From Ecdyonurus torrentis (Eukaryota > Arthropoda > Insecta > Ephemeroptera > Heptageniidae), in contig OX439132.1 of NCBI GenBank assembly GCA_949318235.1, forward strand, positions 14,906,050 through 14,970,049: a DNA stretch of 64,000 nucleotides. The letters run 5' to 3'. The notes under the pieces were generated by a model. It searched no databases. It had not been told where the DNA came from and saw nothing but the letters and a program-made list of their open reading frames with translations. The position numbers were made by a program, and so were the translations under genes. Shown in pieces: positions 51,201-63,814 of the stretch. The stretch's first letter is position 1. Every line of letters starts with the position of its first letter.

Positions 51201-51867
51201 GGTGGCTTGGGAGGTCTCTCTGGTGGGCAACACTGACACCGTGGCGCCGGCGCCACAGTGGGTGCGTGTTTCGGACTCTTAGGTGGCACAGATGGAGGAG
51301 GCTGCACAGCTCGCGGCCTGTCATACCAGTCAGTTGCGCTGCTTCCTCCACTGCTACCAGAGGATAAAGATGTTCTGTCAGCAGGGTGAGTGGAATTCAA
51401 GCATGCGCTCTGACTGTGTTGTTCCATCGTCCACGCAGGACTGAACGTTGTTCCTTTATTTGAGATGGCACCAAGTTTACTGATACAACTAGCGCAGCGC
51501 TCCATAGCGCCTCGTCTTTCCATTTCGAGATCAGCGGCAACGACTGACGTGGCGTCACTGCACGAGTCCATGAGATCGGTGTGAGCGGACTCGGCTGACC
51601 CCCAGGGAGAGCGTCGACCTGACAAGTCTTCCATTGTAGCACTGCCCCCATGTGCGGCATCGCACAGGCTGCGGCTAAGTAACTCGCCGCTCAACAGCGA
51701 GTCCGCACAGCTCAGATCCGATGCACGGGTCTCGGCACGTGAATGCATACCCTTTCGAGGACTGTCCATCGCTGAAAATATCACAACATTATAAGTTAGT
51801 AAATAGATATTCAGATATAGCTATTATAGTAAATAACATAAAATTTTAAATTATGCACTCATTTCAA

Positions 51868-51925
<58 letters not shown>

Positions 51926-53800
51926 TATAAAAATTTATATATTTGTACCTGACATTTTCCTGGAGATAGGCCTTCGTCTTGTGGCAAGACGACCTTGCGC
52001 TGCGAGTTGCATAGCCTGATGAACCTCTGACGCTTGACCACATCCCAATACATAGAGACCTTCTCCACGTGGAGAACATCGTGAACCACCCTCGAAGCAA
52101 AATTTTCCGTCCACAACACCATAACGCCTGAAAAACGTAGTCAATAATTTATAAGATAATATTATATACCTTAAATGCAAATTTAGTGAGTTAAGTTACT
52201 CAAACTGAATAATAAGATGTATAAAAGGGATTAGATTAATATTAATTAGAAATTAGAAACGTGAGAGTAGTTTGTAATTGTATGATTGAAACAAATAACT
52301 TGATTACCAAGAGCCTCATTAAGACAACAACAACGTAGTCAATGTTTCTCACACTATGTAGAAAGGGAGAGAAAGACATCCTGTCTAAAATGACTTTAAT
52401 CACGTAATGAGGGTTTACCCACCTCAAATGTCCGATCTCCCAAACTCCAAGCAGACGCGGGGGTACGCCAGTTGTAAGGCAGAATTTGTGGTCTTGAATG
52501 TGAAGCCTAGCTGGTCCTGTGGCCACTTTGGATTTGGCTGGCGCCGTACTAATCTGGATCAAAAACTGTTGATCTGGAGAAGAAAAACGAGCGCTTAAAA
52601 AGTGACTAAATATATAATAAAAAATGAAAACTAATTAACTACTTTTATTGACAATTTATGCTATAACTCATATGTGACTTTTTCCACACAAAAAAGTGTA
52701 AATTTTATTTCAGTTATGGTAATTTTTTTTTTCAAATCATTATTAATATTATCATCAGAATCAATAAAAATACAACAACCCAGCAAAAATGAACATTATT
52801 TTTTTTCTCTGTCTTTTTTCTCTATAACCAAGTCCTTTTGATATCAAAATACCTCAATATTTTCTTTTCAATATCTTTCTTGTCAATAAAAACAATATGA
52901 TGACCCTAACTCTCTTGAAAAGTTTTCCACTAAAGCAAAAAAAGTGTGTAAACATGTTACAAAAAATGGGAAAAAACATTTAATATCTGCACCATATTAC
53001 TCTGAATTCCAACGTCACATAAGCTATTGAGTTGTATAACATTCAAAACCCAGATTTTTATATGTTATATATAAAAAAAAAGTATACCTTCACCCAGGTG
53101 TGTGCCAATCTTGACCTGCCATTGAATGAGACGTTCTCTGGTGTCGAAGGCAAGAACTACAGTTAAATCCTGACAAATTATGGCAACTGTGTTGGATTCT
53201 TTGTCGAGTGTGAATCCTGAAAGATAAAGTATAAGTCATTAGAAAACTCAAAAGTCACATAAAAAAAATTACATTTTATTAAAGTTCTGTAGATTTAAAA
53301 AAAAAAGTGCTTTTGACTTGAGAATATATTTTTATACGATAAATAATAATAATAATACGAAAAATTATTTCGCAAATATTGAATTATTGTAAATCTTACA
53401 TATAAAAACATTCTGTTTCCTTTTACTGTCAAAAACAAAATTGATTTTATTTCTGCTTTTTTTTTAACAGTTCTTTGATTTATTTGAATGTCTTACTGTA
53501 ACAATAAAAGTTTTGAATGATTTGAGTTAACAAAAAATGTAATGTAGTTTTACGTCAAAGAAAATAACAGTGTACAGTTCTTATCCTTTGCAACATTATT
53601 GATGAAATTTCCAAGTAGGTGACCATGACAGTAACCATAACTCAATATATTGACTTAAAGTAAAAAGGTCACTATAAAAAGTCACTAAAAAAATTGTCTT
53701 CTTCAATATTACAATCAATCACTGTATGACATATGATGTTAGGCTCAAACTTTGACTTTAAAGCTACTTCATTCTTTATATTATAGAGATAGCGAGATAT

Positions 53801-53843
<43 letters not shown>

Positions 53844-54828
53844 TAGTGCTTTAATGTACTCTGTTACTCTGTATGAAAGTGACTTTATACATTATATAAT
53901 ATATAACAAGTACATAAAAAACTTTATAACTATATATTTATACTGCTATTATTTTTATGACACTATTTTTTTTCTTTTGTCGCTCAAATGTTTGTACATA
54001 ACTTATTAAATTGCTGATTTGAAATAATGTTACTATATATTAATACAATAAGTTATTTATAAAATAATCGCGATAGGAATAACAATTTTTTTTAATGTTT
54101 TTGAAAGCATATGTTAAAATACTTTGATTTCTATGCAGTCTCATATCTTATTAGTATCGTATGTTTTACAAGGTTTAAGATTAAAAGGAAAATAATTTAT
54201 CTTTGTTTTTCTCCAGGGTTTTAAAAGAAAGGGTCTTGGTAGTGCAATATATTTTAATCAGTGAACCGTTTAAACTTAAATATATATAACACAAGGTCAG
54301 TCACACTGCATGCTTTTATACGTTTTTGTTCTAATTAACATTTGAAATTAATGTTATATATCATTTTAATTGTTTTCTATATTTATTATTATTGAAAAAT
54401 ATTAACAAAATTCATTAAAAGTATAGCTTTGATTTGACAAAATCAATAGCAATTCATTAACTGCAAAGTATCAAAACCTATCAAAGTAATTAATTGCATC
54501 GATGGTGTTCATACAAAAAAAAAAAAGTTTACTTTTATTTCACAGTATTTATTTAACTAATATATCTCTCTGTTTCTCCCTCTTTTACTTTTTTGTGTGT
54601 GATATAAAATGAAGTTGACAGAAGGTTTGAAAGCTTTGTGTCTTATCACTGAAGTAGAAGACATCCAATTTGTAGTACTTAATTGTCATCATCAGAGTTA
54701 GACACGCCTCTGCCACAAAGACTTACCACTTTCAAGTCCAAGGAAATGTTGGAGTGACAGCGAAGCTTTCGTCTGTCCTTGTTTGTAGCGGTCTTTGCAA
54801 TCACGGTATAACTGCAGGTGGAGACAAT
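48243..54828 (-). CDS. DOK7: DOK7-like PH/PTB adaptor, 5' end missing
   Basis: Nine exons in phase: 54828-54727, 53216-53088, 52573-52423, 52127-51949, 51771-51077, 50996-49235, 49054-48871, 48710-48617 and 48389-48243. They give 1146 visible residues. The first two exons hold the second half of a PH domain (LHLQLYRDCKDRYKQGQTKA; AIICQDLTVVLAFDTRERLI). The next two form an IRS-type PTB domain (GPARLHIQDHKFCLTTGVPP; GVWEIGHLRRYGVVDGKFCF; FEGGSRCS). Order, spacing and the RRYG..FEGG motif match DOK7, the adaptor that binds and activates the receptor kinase MuSK in vertebrates. The tail of about 940 residues is disordered and Ser/Pro/Tyr-rich, with YDVP, YDTP (twice), YVNI, YANM, YLVM, YLAM and YMSG: likely SH2-docking sites, several of the PI3K YxxM type. 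It is longer than vertebrate DOK7 (about 500 residues). An IRS protein is the main alternative. The exon with the start codon and first PH strands was not found before 64 kb. Confidence 0.82.
51874..51921. repeat. (TA)n microsatellite in DOK7-like intron
   Basis: A TA run of about 48 bp, only some 30 bp downstream of a donor (the exon ending at 51949). Confidence 0.95.
53802..53840. repeat. (GA)n microsatellite
   Basis: A short pure GA run inside the 53217-54726 intron of the DOK7-like gene. Confidence 0.95.
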
Positions 54829-55756
54829 CTGAGAACAAAAAACAAACACATATTCGTAAAAAACATTGTAATGAAACTGATTTATTTATATTTGTTATAG
54901 GGTAAATTTAAAGAAAATAATAATGATAAAAATCATCGAAATTATTTAAAATTTGAAATATTATTAAGGCACGATATTTTCAATAATAGCCAACAAATAC
55001 ATAGGCTATAATAACAGATTCAATTTTTCACTCTAAATTCTTTCACATTTTCTTAAAACTCAAAATGTAAGGCATAAATAAGGCATAGTTTATAGCTTAA
55101 TTAAAACTCATTAAGTAATTAATTAATAATATTTAAAATGAGGTTTGAGTTTTCTTAAATTTCAAAACTTAAACATACACGTTTTAAAGTAAATATTTTT
55201 AAAAACAAACACCATAATTTTATAATAAAAATCTCTCAACTAGTTCTTTTTTATTGCGTTGAGTAAATATTTTAACACCATATAAACAATATGTCATTGA
55301 AATTATTTGACCCTCATTTTTAATTGAGAAATGAAAAACGTTCATTTATAATGATGTTTAGAGGTATTTAAATTAGCTCTCTTTTGTAACAATATTTGTT
55401 TATTTTTACATCATATCTATATACTCTTTTACTCACTTGCTAAAACTGTAACAGGGAGGATATACACTGCATGCACATAAATAATAACAAATATTTAACA
55501 TCATTTAGTTTATTGTCACGTTTGTAGTAGGTAGCTAGCAATGAAAATTTACTGTTTTAAAGCACGAAAAACAAACAAATATACTCAAGAGAGACAATTA
55601 ACACACGCTATATACATATATATATATTTTTTTTAATCTTTATTCTCTCGTATATATATTTCAAATGTTATGTTTTAATACAAGAAAATGTATGTTTGTC
55701 TCTTAACATTTTCATTTTGTTCTTTAAGATAATGAGTTTGTAAGTATCTTCTTTAC

Positions 55757-55763
<7 letters not shown>

Positions 55764-55829
<66 letters not shown>
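55764..55829. repeat. (TA)n microsatellite
   Basis: An almost pure TA run of about 66 bp. Confidence 0.95.
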
Positions 55830-55833
<4 letters not shown>

Positions 55834-56149
55834 ATACAAATTTTGTAAAGAACATGGTTACAAACCTAGCTTGTCTCTTTTCCAAACTTATTACGATTTA
55901 GAAATGTGTAAAGCTTTTTCTATGTTTAAGCTTTATCTTTATATAAAAGTATACGAATGTTTTAAAATAAATTTTCTTTTTTGTGTGTGTATGAAAGGGT
56001 ATAGTGTAATATTGCTAAAAAAATAGTTGTACAGTATAATTAATATACATATATAGTGATATTAAAGAAATTTGTAACTTTCAAATTTCTACAATTAGAT
56101 CATTTCATTTAGCATAAGTGATCAGAAGGGTCATACAAATAAATTCTAT

Positions 56150-56201
56150 TATATATATATATATATATAATATAATTATATATATATATATATATATATA
56201 A

Positions 56202-56265
<64 letters not shown>
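56150..56265. repeat. (TA)n with interruptions, ending in (TG)n
   Basis: A TA array interrupted by AATATATAA steps, then (TG)n immediately before the fold-back element at 56271. A shorter TA-rich stretch follows the element at 56755. Confidence 0.9.
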
Positions 56266-56270
<5 letters not shown>

Positions 56271-56273
<3 letters not shown>

Positions 56274-56755
56274 TGGCAACCATTGCCGAATTCGCTCATT
56301 GGCCGAAATAAGTGACCACGTCGCGGCGTGGCAATGCATTTTTGCCAAGATCCGAAATGCATCGTAATTTTAACCACGTTGCGGAGTGGTTTTTAACAAA
56401 TGCCAAATTTTTGGCAAATACATTTTAGCCAGTTCGTGGAGTGTTTTTTGATAATTGCCACGCTGCAGCGAGGTCAAAATGTTTAATACGCAGGTTACGA
56501 TATTCGGTATAAGTATGAATAATATCATATTTTTTTTTTATTATAACACATCATTTTATATTATGGTTTTCAGTTAATTAAAATATTTATAAATTTATAA
56601 AAATGATTCTTATTAAATTTGACAAAAAAAATTGTCTATGGTCAACATTACGATGCACAAGTGCTGAATTTCGGATCTTGGCAAAATGGCATTGCCACGC
56701 TGCGACGTGGTCGCCTATTTCGGCCAATGAGCGAATTCGGCAATGGTTGCCAACA
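56271..56755. mobile_element. Fold-back element flanked by TA repeats
   Basis: The left arm TGTTGGCAACCATTGCCGAA continues TTCGCTCATTGGCCGAAATA, and the right arm is its reverse complement over about 110 bp with few mismatches. Inside are degenerate repeats of CCACG(T/C)xGCGGxGTGG (56320-56480), GC-richer than the surroundings. TA repeats lie on both sides, so it either inserted into a (TA)n array or carries TA-rich ends. Confidence 0.75.
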
Positions 56756-57742
56756 TATATATATAATATGTATATATATAATATATACAAGAGAGGGAGA
56801 GAGAGAGAATGACACACACACATAAGAAAAACATATTTATTGTGTAAATATAAATTGGAAGCATATTTCATGCATAGCTTTTTTTTTATTAACATATAAC
56901 ATACTTTATCTATAATATTTCATTATAAAAACAAGACACAGAAAAGTTGTTTATATTCATAATAATAGAATTGACATCTTGGCATTTGTGACACAAGTTG
57001 TCTATCTCTAACTTATTTCACTTGATGTTTCAGTTAAGAACAACCCCATTGTCGTATATAAAGTTATACGTATTATATATTTTGATGGATTATGAGTTGA
57101 AGACAAAAGCTAAGACAGATCATTAGTCTGATGTTGAGTGTCAATAATCCTCCTCTCATTTTGTTGCTCTCTGCTGTTGAGTTGTTGAAACACACAAAAC
57201 AAGACAAGAAAGTCCCAACATGACGCAACTCTAATGACCTCTCAAGGGATCATCTTATATATATATATTATAACAAACGCCTACAGCAAAACTAAAACTT
57301 TGAGTCAAATTTTACTTTCTTTGATCTTATTTCAATTTAATTATTTATTAGAAATGATTAGAATTTTGTAATAAACTAAAAATATCCATATAATAATACA
57401 GTACAGTTCTTGACAAGTGCTATTAATAATTATTAATTAAGAATGAAAGTTTAATTGTGGGGGACATACACGAGTGAATAATTTTATGAATAGGTTATAT
57501 TTTTGTATCAGTCATTACATTTTTAATTATCTTGTGTTTTATTTTAATTATGTATCATTTTTTAATTAATATTTTTATAAATAAAAAAAATGCAAGTTAA
57601 ACAAAAAAAATTCTAATAAGACACATTCTTGTCAATATATAGTTATTTCATTGCTTTAGGCTACATTATATAATATTATACAAGCCCCTGTAAAAGTTTT
57701 GAAAAATATGGTCAGTCAGTGGTTACTGATATCCAAACCACC

Positions 57743-57746
<4 letters not shown>

Positions 57747-57816
<70 letters not shown>

Positions 57817-57826
57817 TCTGTCTCTC
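57747..57826. repeat. (TC)n microsatellite
   Basis: A TC run of about 65 bp ending in CCTTCTGTCTCTCTC. Confidence 0.95.
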
Positions 57827-58070
57827 TCTTGTTCTCAAGTTCTATAAATTAACCACTTATTGTATCGGACTATAACACATTAAGTCATAGAATTGTTAAC
57901 AGTTAGCTTTTTAGAAAGCAAATTCTAGTTGGGTCAAAAAGCTTTTGTTCTCCTCCTTCCTATACCCTCAGCATGCCCTTATAGCAAAGGCATGACGTAA
58001 CTAACTATATACGACATAGTTAAAGATATTTGGACCAAAAGAGACATTCTCCCTTTTCTTTTTTCATTCT

Positions 58071-58074
<4 letters not shown>

Positions 58075-58150
<76 letters not shown>
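58075..58150. repeat. (TA)n microsatellite
   Basis: A pure TA run of about 76 bp. Confidence 0.95.
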
Positions 58151-58153
<3 letters not shown>

Positions 58154-58575
58154 TTTGGTGCTGTAAGAGAACGTGTAAAGAGAATCGTGCTCAACCCGGA
58201 ACAAGCCCAATCGTTGTCCATTTCCTCATGTTACAGCTCTAGAAAATGCTCGTTACATACATATAAAGGTTCAAAATTTATATATATAATGCTATATACA
58301 GTAGCCAAGTCAGTAGCAGCATCACATATAAGTAAGTATATAATATAAAGTGGTGAGTTAGAACTTTTAGACATGCTATCAAAAACCTACATCACTTTAT
58401 AACAAAGAGACATTTTACAACAATTGTATGTAATGTGTGCGCTGTGTGATGTCCTCGCTCTAAAGTATTTAATTCAATTGTGAAAATTTGATCTATTGAA
58501 CCATTAAGTAATGACTTAAAACTCTTAAAACTATTGTAAGCTTTATTTCTTCAAGTTTAAATCAACTTTATACAG

Positions 58576-58578
<3 letters not shown>

Positions 58579-58666
<88 letters not shown>

Positions 58667-58679
58667 ATATATATATATA
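58579..58679. repeat. (TA)n microsatellite
   Basis: A TA run of about 100 bp with one TTTATA interruption near 58650. Confidence 0.95.
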
Positions 58680-59777
58680 CTGTAAAAAAAGTTAATTTAT
58701 ATAACAAAAGTTTATATATTTATATTTCCTTCTCTAAAACAGTAAAAAATCAATCATATAATTTACCACACATACAGAAGAAATTACGTAATTTATGCTG
58801 ATCTGATTATAACACAGCCTAATTTATAATGCAATACCTAATGATTAGATATAAAGCAATGTGAATCCTATTATACATCTTTTAAAGTATAGAGTCTGCT
58901 CAAATATACCTGCTTGATAATATGTGTTATAATGTGTCAGACTATTTGGAAGCTAATAATATTAAATACTGCTGATGTCGAATTGTTCCACATACAGTAA
59001 CTTTGAGGCAAATATTGTATTTTTGCTTCTTCTTTTTTTATGTTGCATATGAATGAATTTTGTCTTGTTATATTCTGTTAAAGGCGTGGAACATATTGCA
59101 ATCTTTAATTTTTCAATGATGCTAAATTGGAAAATCATAAATTTTTATTTATTTATTTATTTATTAACGTCATTTTATTGGGCGAATAAAAATCAGTCTA
59201 AAAACCTCTCAATTTAATCCAGCTGCTCAACAACACGGCCAGTTACAACTAATAATAATTAAACGAAACTAAATAATTATGCTCTACAAGATAGTATTTA
59301 TATTATATGCAAAATTGTTATTATTGCAATTAGATTGCAATAATTAGATTGTTATTATTGTAGATTGAGGTGTTTATAGACTGTATTCTGTAAAACATGT
59401 TTTAAAATTGCAATAAATTGAGTGTTTCTGAAACCTTTATTTAACATGAAAGTTTAATGAAAGTTTAAAAAAACATTGAATTCTAAAGTGATAAATGATC
59501 TTATATTTAATTATTCAATGTTTCATCACTTGTTTATAAGATAATAGTTTTTAAGAGATATATATTTTTATTATTGTATTTTAAATACAGAGGTATTTGA
59601 GTCTAAACAATTATTGAGCATGAAATGGTTTGATTTTCACATAATAATGTAGTTATCTGTATAGAATTGGACGTGGAAGTGAGCGCGTTTTAGAGTCAGG
59701 CTAATGATCCAACCCACGTTCTCCAATACGCCTCACTGAATCTCGCCCCTCTTGTTTTTTTGCACACAAATTCGCTC

Positions 59778-59779
<2 letters not shown>

Positions 59780-59867
<88 letters not shown>
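59780..59867. repeat. (TC)n microsatellite
   Basis: A pure TC run of about 88 bp. Confidence 0.95.
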
Positions 59868-59869
<2 letters not shown>

Positions 59870-60470
59870 TCAATTTTAATAATGCCATGTTCTACGACCA
59901 TAGGATTTTAAAGCTCGCAGTTTTTTTTCCTCTAACAAAAATTTTTATAATTGAAAAGTTTGATTTCTCAATATATATTATACATTTTTTATATACATTT
60001 TTTTTATTCTGATTGCTTTAAGCTTGCTTAAATTTATAAGTACACTGATTTTTTTTTAAATTACATTGATTTAAATTTTAATGAATACTTTAAAAAAATA
60101 ATTTGATTGAATTTTATATAAGCTTTTATTTTAATTTTCTTTAATAAAAAAAGCAATTATTTCAAAAACAACAAGTTTTTTTTTTGGGGAATATTATTGA
60201 ACTATAATTTAATAACCACTCAATTGCAATGGATTACTAGGATTACAAAATTGTGGACCGAAAAAAATATTATGTGATAGGAATAAACTATTTTCTTACT
60301 TATTAAAAGAACAAAACCGCAGGGATAACATTTTAACCAATAGAACCTGCGCACAATTTTAGTGTGATGGATTGCTGTTACAATTTTTTTCTTTCTTATA
60401 TACGATATTTAGTGTTAGTGAAGATAGTGTAAGTAAAGCCAAGTGTAAGTGTGTGAGTAAAGAGGGTCAA

Positions 60471-60497
60471 GGGGTGGGGTGGGGTGGGGTGGGGGGT
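60471..60497 (+). repeat. (GGGGT)n tract with G-quadruplex potential
   Basis: Four GGGGT units followed by GGGGGGT on the plus strand satisfy the simple G4 pattern of four or more runs of at least three G with one-base loops. Confidence 0.85.
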
Positions 60498-61379
60498 CAT
60501 TGGTGTTTGGGGGTAGAGATGCTGGAGACTAGAGAGAGTGAGAGAAACCATTGATTTATAGTTACACACCAGGCGTCAATCAATATATAGCCTTGGTGGT
60601 ATTGCTATGGCTAGTACCCTATAGCTTTCACCCTCCCTCATATATACTTTGACTTGTCGGGGTTGGGGGTTTTCAGGGTATACTATAGTGTGCCTATATA
60701 TATTGGTTGGTGCAAAACTTTATACTTTTCTCTCTCTCCCTTTCTTTCAACATAAAAAGTAATAAATAAAATTTTATACGTGCCAGCACATGGAGACCTA
60801 TTCGAATTCTCGTTTTTATTTTTCCCCGAACCATCAGCGTGACCACCTTTACTTTTTTTATACTGCTACTTTTTTAAACAGGTATTTTTTTTATATATAT
60901 TAATAAAAAATTAGTAACAATACGAAAAAAAGAAGTTTTTTTTTAATTAAAATTATCGATTGATTTGTAGTAATTGATGGAATTTTATAGGCTTTAAGAC
61001 GTATAATCACCAGAACGGTATACAGAGACAGTACATTTATCCTATATTCTATCAATTATTTTAACATCATTAACTTTAATTAAGAAGATTTAAGGAGAAA
61101 AAGTACAAATGAAAAATATATTTTAGGTTTAATTATCTCTTGTTAAAGTTAAATTCATTTCAATTGCGCATTGCTATCTTTAAACAGTGTTTGAACTTTT
61201 TTTTTTTTACACTTTTTTTTACACTTTTTTTTACACTTTTTTTACTATATACATAGAAATACCATTACATTAAAATGCGTTCTATAATTAAAAAGATGTA
61301 AGATATTTAATATTTGATTTTAATTTTCTTTTGTTATAACATTACTTGTTTTAAAGTATATTAGAATGAAAGTAATGAA

Positions 61380-61384
<5 letters not shown>

Positions 61385-61415
<31 letters not shown>

Positions 61416-61439
61416 GAGTGAGAGAGAGAGAGAGAGAGT
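61385..61439. repeat. (GA)n microsatellite
   Basis: A GA run with two GTGA interruptions, about 55 bp. Confidence 0.95.
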
Positions 61440-61815
61440 AAAAGTTGAAGAAGTATAAGTTTAACAATGTCCCTGGGCCCGTGTATCACCGGTCTTTTGC
61501 ATAATTAAAAATAAACTAGAATCTCATTTTGTTATACACCAGATTGAGCCTGTTGCTATATATACAATGTTTGCATAACTTTAGGATATACAAACTGTAT
61601 AATAGTTATATTATATACCAATATGTTGCTTTTGTTGACAATGTATATATTTAATATTATATGATTGTCCAAGAGCAATATTGCAAAACATTCCTTCCCT
61701 ATATGTTGTATATATATCTAAGAATTGGAATTCAATGCAAATTGTCTGCTATATGGTGCATAAAATTTTATGAATGAAAATTATGTGACAAAACATCATG
61801 CAATTTTAGTAGGTA

Positions 61816-61816
<1 letters not shown>

Positions 61817-61871
<55 letters not shown>
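61817..61871. repeat. (TC)n microsatellite
   Basis: A pure TC run of about 55 bp. Confidence 0.95.
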
Positions 61872-61877
<6 letters not shown>

Positions 61878-62997
61878 TTTGCGTACTAGAAATACTAGAA
61901 AAGTTTCAGTTTCACAATGAAAGTTACATTATACTAACAATTTTAAATGTTTTACTATATCACATAAATAACAATGCGCATAGAAATTTTTATATCTATC
62001 TACATATTTTCATGATAAACCCACAAACTTTGCAATTTCTTTGCTTGTATATAATTTACTTATTCATCTGATATGGAAAAATGAATAAAAATTTTATTGA
62101 ACGTACCGCAGGATGAATTATAACATAATATTTCAAATCTTTTACATGAGATGGTAAACACAATGTATAACATAGAGATTTTCAATAACAAATACGTTGA
62201 TTTATTATACGGGTCGTCGAGTTATTTGATATTTCGTGAACCTAATATACAACTGAAGTATACTGATTTGTGAGCATCCTTTTTTTTTTTCTTTTTTTTT
62301 TTCTTTTTTTCATATTAACACAGGATCATACTAAAAAAGAAAAAGGCTTTGGTTATTTACATTACTTTTTATACATTTTTCGCAAAGACAATTTTTAAAG
62401 AGAACATATCAGTGACGAGAAGATAGACGGCTGTCAAAGCCATATTTTTCACTTGATTGACGATGAAAGAAAAACGCTTTAAAATTTTAAAATCCTGTTT
62501 TAAAAAATTGATATAAAAAGTTGAGAGAGGGTGGGAGAAAGACTTCTTTTCAAAATTTTAACATAACTTGAATTTTTCTTGTAATTTTTTTTAACTTTTT
62601 TTTTTTTTTTTTAATATGTAATTTTTATTTCAGGATTATTTAAATATATATTATAAAAAAAATAATGGAAAATAATTTTAAAATTTTACTCTAAAATATT
62701 AATTATTTTCTCAAAATTCGTATGAATAAAAACCATAAACCATGATAAGTGGTTCCATACAGCTTCATTTATATACAGATTTTTTTTTTAGCAAGTAGAG
62801 CGTTTCAAATAATAATAATAATTTAAAAGATGTATATAAGCTTGAACAATAAAAAAAGCAAAATTATTCGTACAGCACACACATATATATACATTTTTTA
62901 TAAAATACTTTTGGTTAGTACTTGTGGTTGTTGTACATATAACTTATTTGGTGCTCATGCTACCATAATCATGCGTGCTGAACTTGACTTGGTATGC

Positions 62998-63023
62998 GAG
63001 AGAGAGAGAGAGAGAGAGAGAGA
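62998..63023. repeat. (GA)n microsatellite
   Basis: A short GA run of about 26 bp. Confidence 0.9.
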
Positions 63024-63175
63024 TGGTGTATTTAACTTTAGCCTGAGTTTTACGCCTGCTGAGCAATGTTCTCCACGAAACCCCTAGCAATACGTATAGT
63101 AGTGGTGTACAGTACGTACGTATAATATACCCTCCAGCTTTTGCTAGCACCATCTATACTTTTCCTTCTAACAGA

Positions 63176-63178
<3 letters not shown>

Positions 63179-63230
<52 letters not shown>
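63179..63230. repeat. (GA)n microsatellite
   Basis: A pure GA run of about 52 bp. Confidence 0.95.
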
Positions 63231-63232
<2 letters not shown>

Positions 63233-63658
63233 CAGCCGTACTTGTTCCCACACAAAAATATAAAATATCTTCAAACCGACCGTATATTATACTTCTATTC
63301 ATACATATACATTTAATATACTGTATAGTATTTTCATATGGGAGTTACATTAATTGTGATAAATTTTACAATAAGAATTATAAATAAATATAATCATTAA
63401 AAACTACAATACTATGTTATTTCAAATAAGTTTTAATTACGTTTCTTAATTAAATATAATTTAATTATTTTCGCATGAAAATAAGAAAATTACAGAAATA
63501 GATTTTTATAATATTAACGAGAAAAAAAGTCATCTATCTAGTATACTGTACAGTACTCCTTGAAGCCATAGACCACATAATACAACATGATTGTGCTTTT
63601 TAATGAATAAACACGAATTGGGATCTTTAAAACTGATTACAATTTTTACCAGAATGTT

Positions 63659-63814
63659 AATGTAGCCTCACGAGAGAGCGTGAAAATACTGTAAAGTATG
63701 CAAATTGCGTGACTATTCATGTTTCTGACGTCAGAAACATGCAAAAATTAGTAACAAAATGTTGTGCGGGTTGCATAAATTGAAATTTTGTGTTCAGTAC
63801 TACGGAGCTACAGT
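63659..63814. mobile_element. CCCTTCTGTAGCCTCA MITE family, copy 2
   Basis: It shares TGTAGCCTCAC, CTGTAAAGTATGCAA, the GACGTCA centre and GTGCGGGTTGC with 12824-12979, and ends in GGAGCTACAG (the reverse of CTGTAGC). It is shorter in the arms and more diverged, but of the same length and order. Confidence 0.65.

Noticed and set aside
51397..51660. Additional minus- and plus-strand frames in 51.0-51.7 kb
   Set aside because: Alternate-frame shadows of the GC-rich DOK7-like exon 51771-51077.
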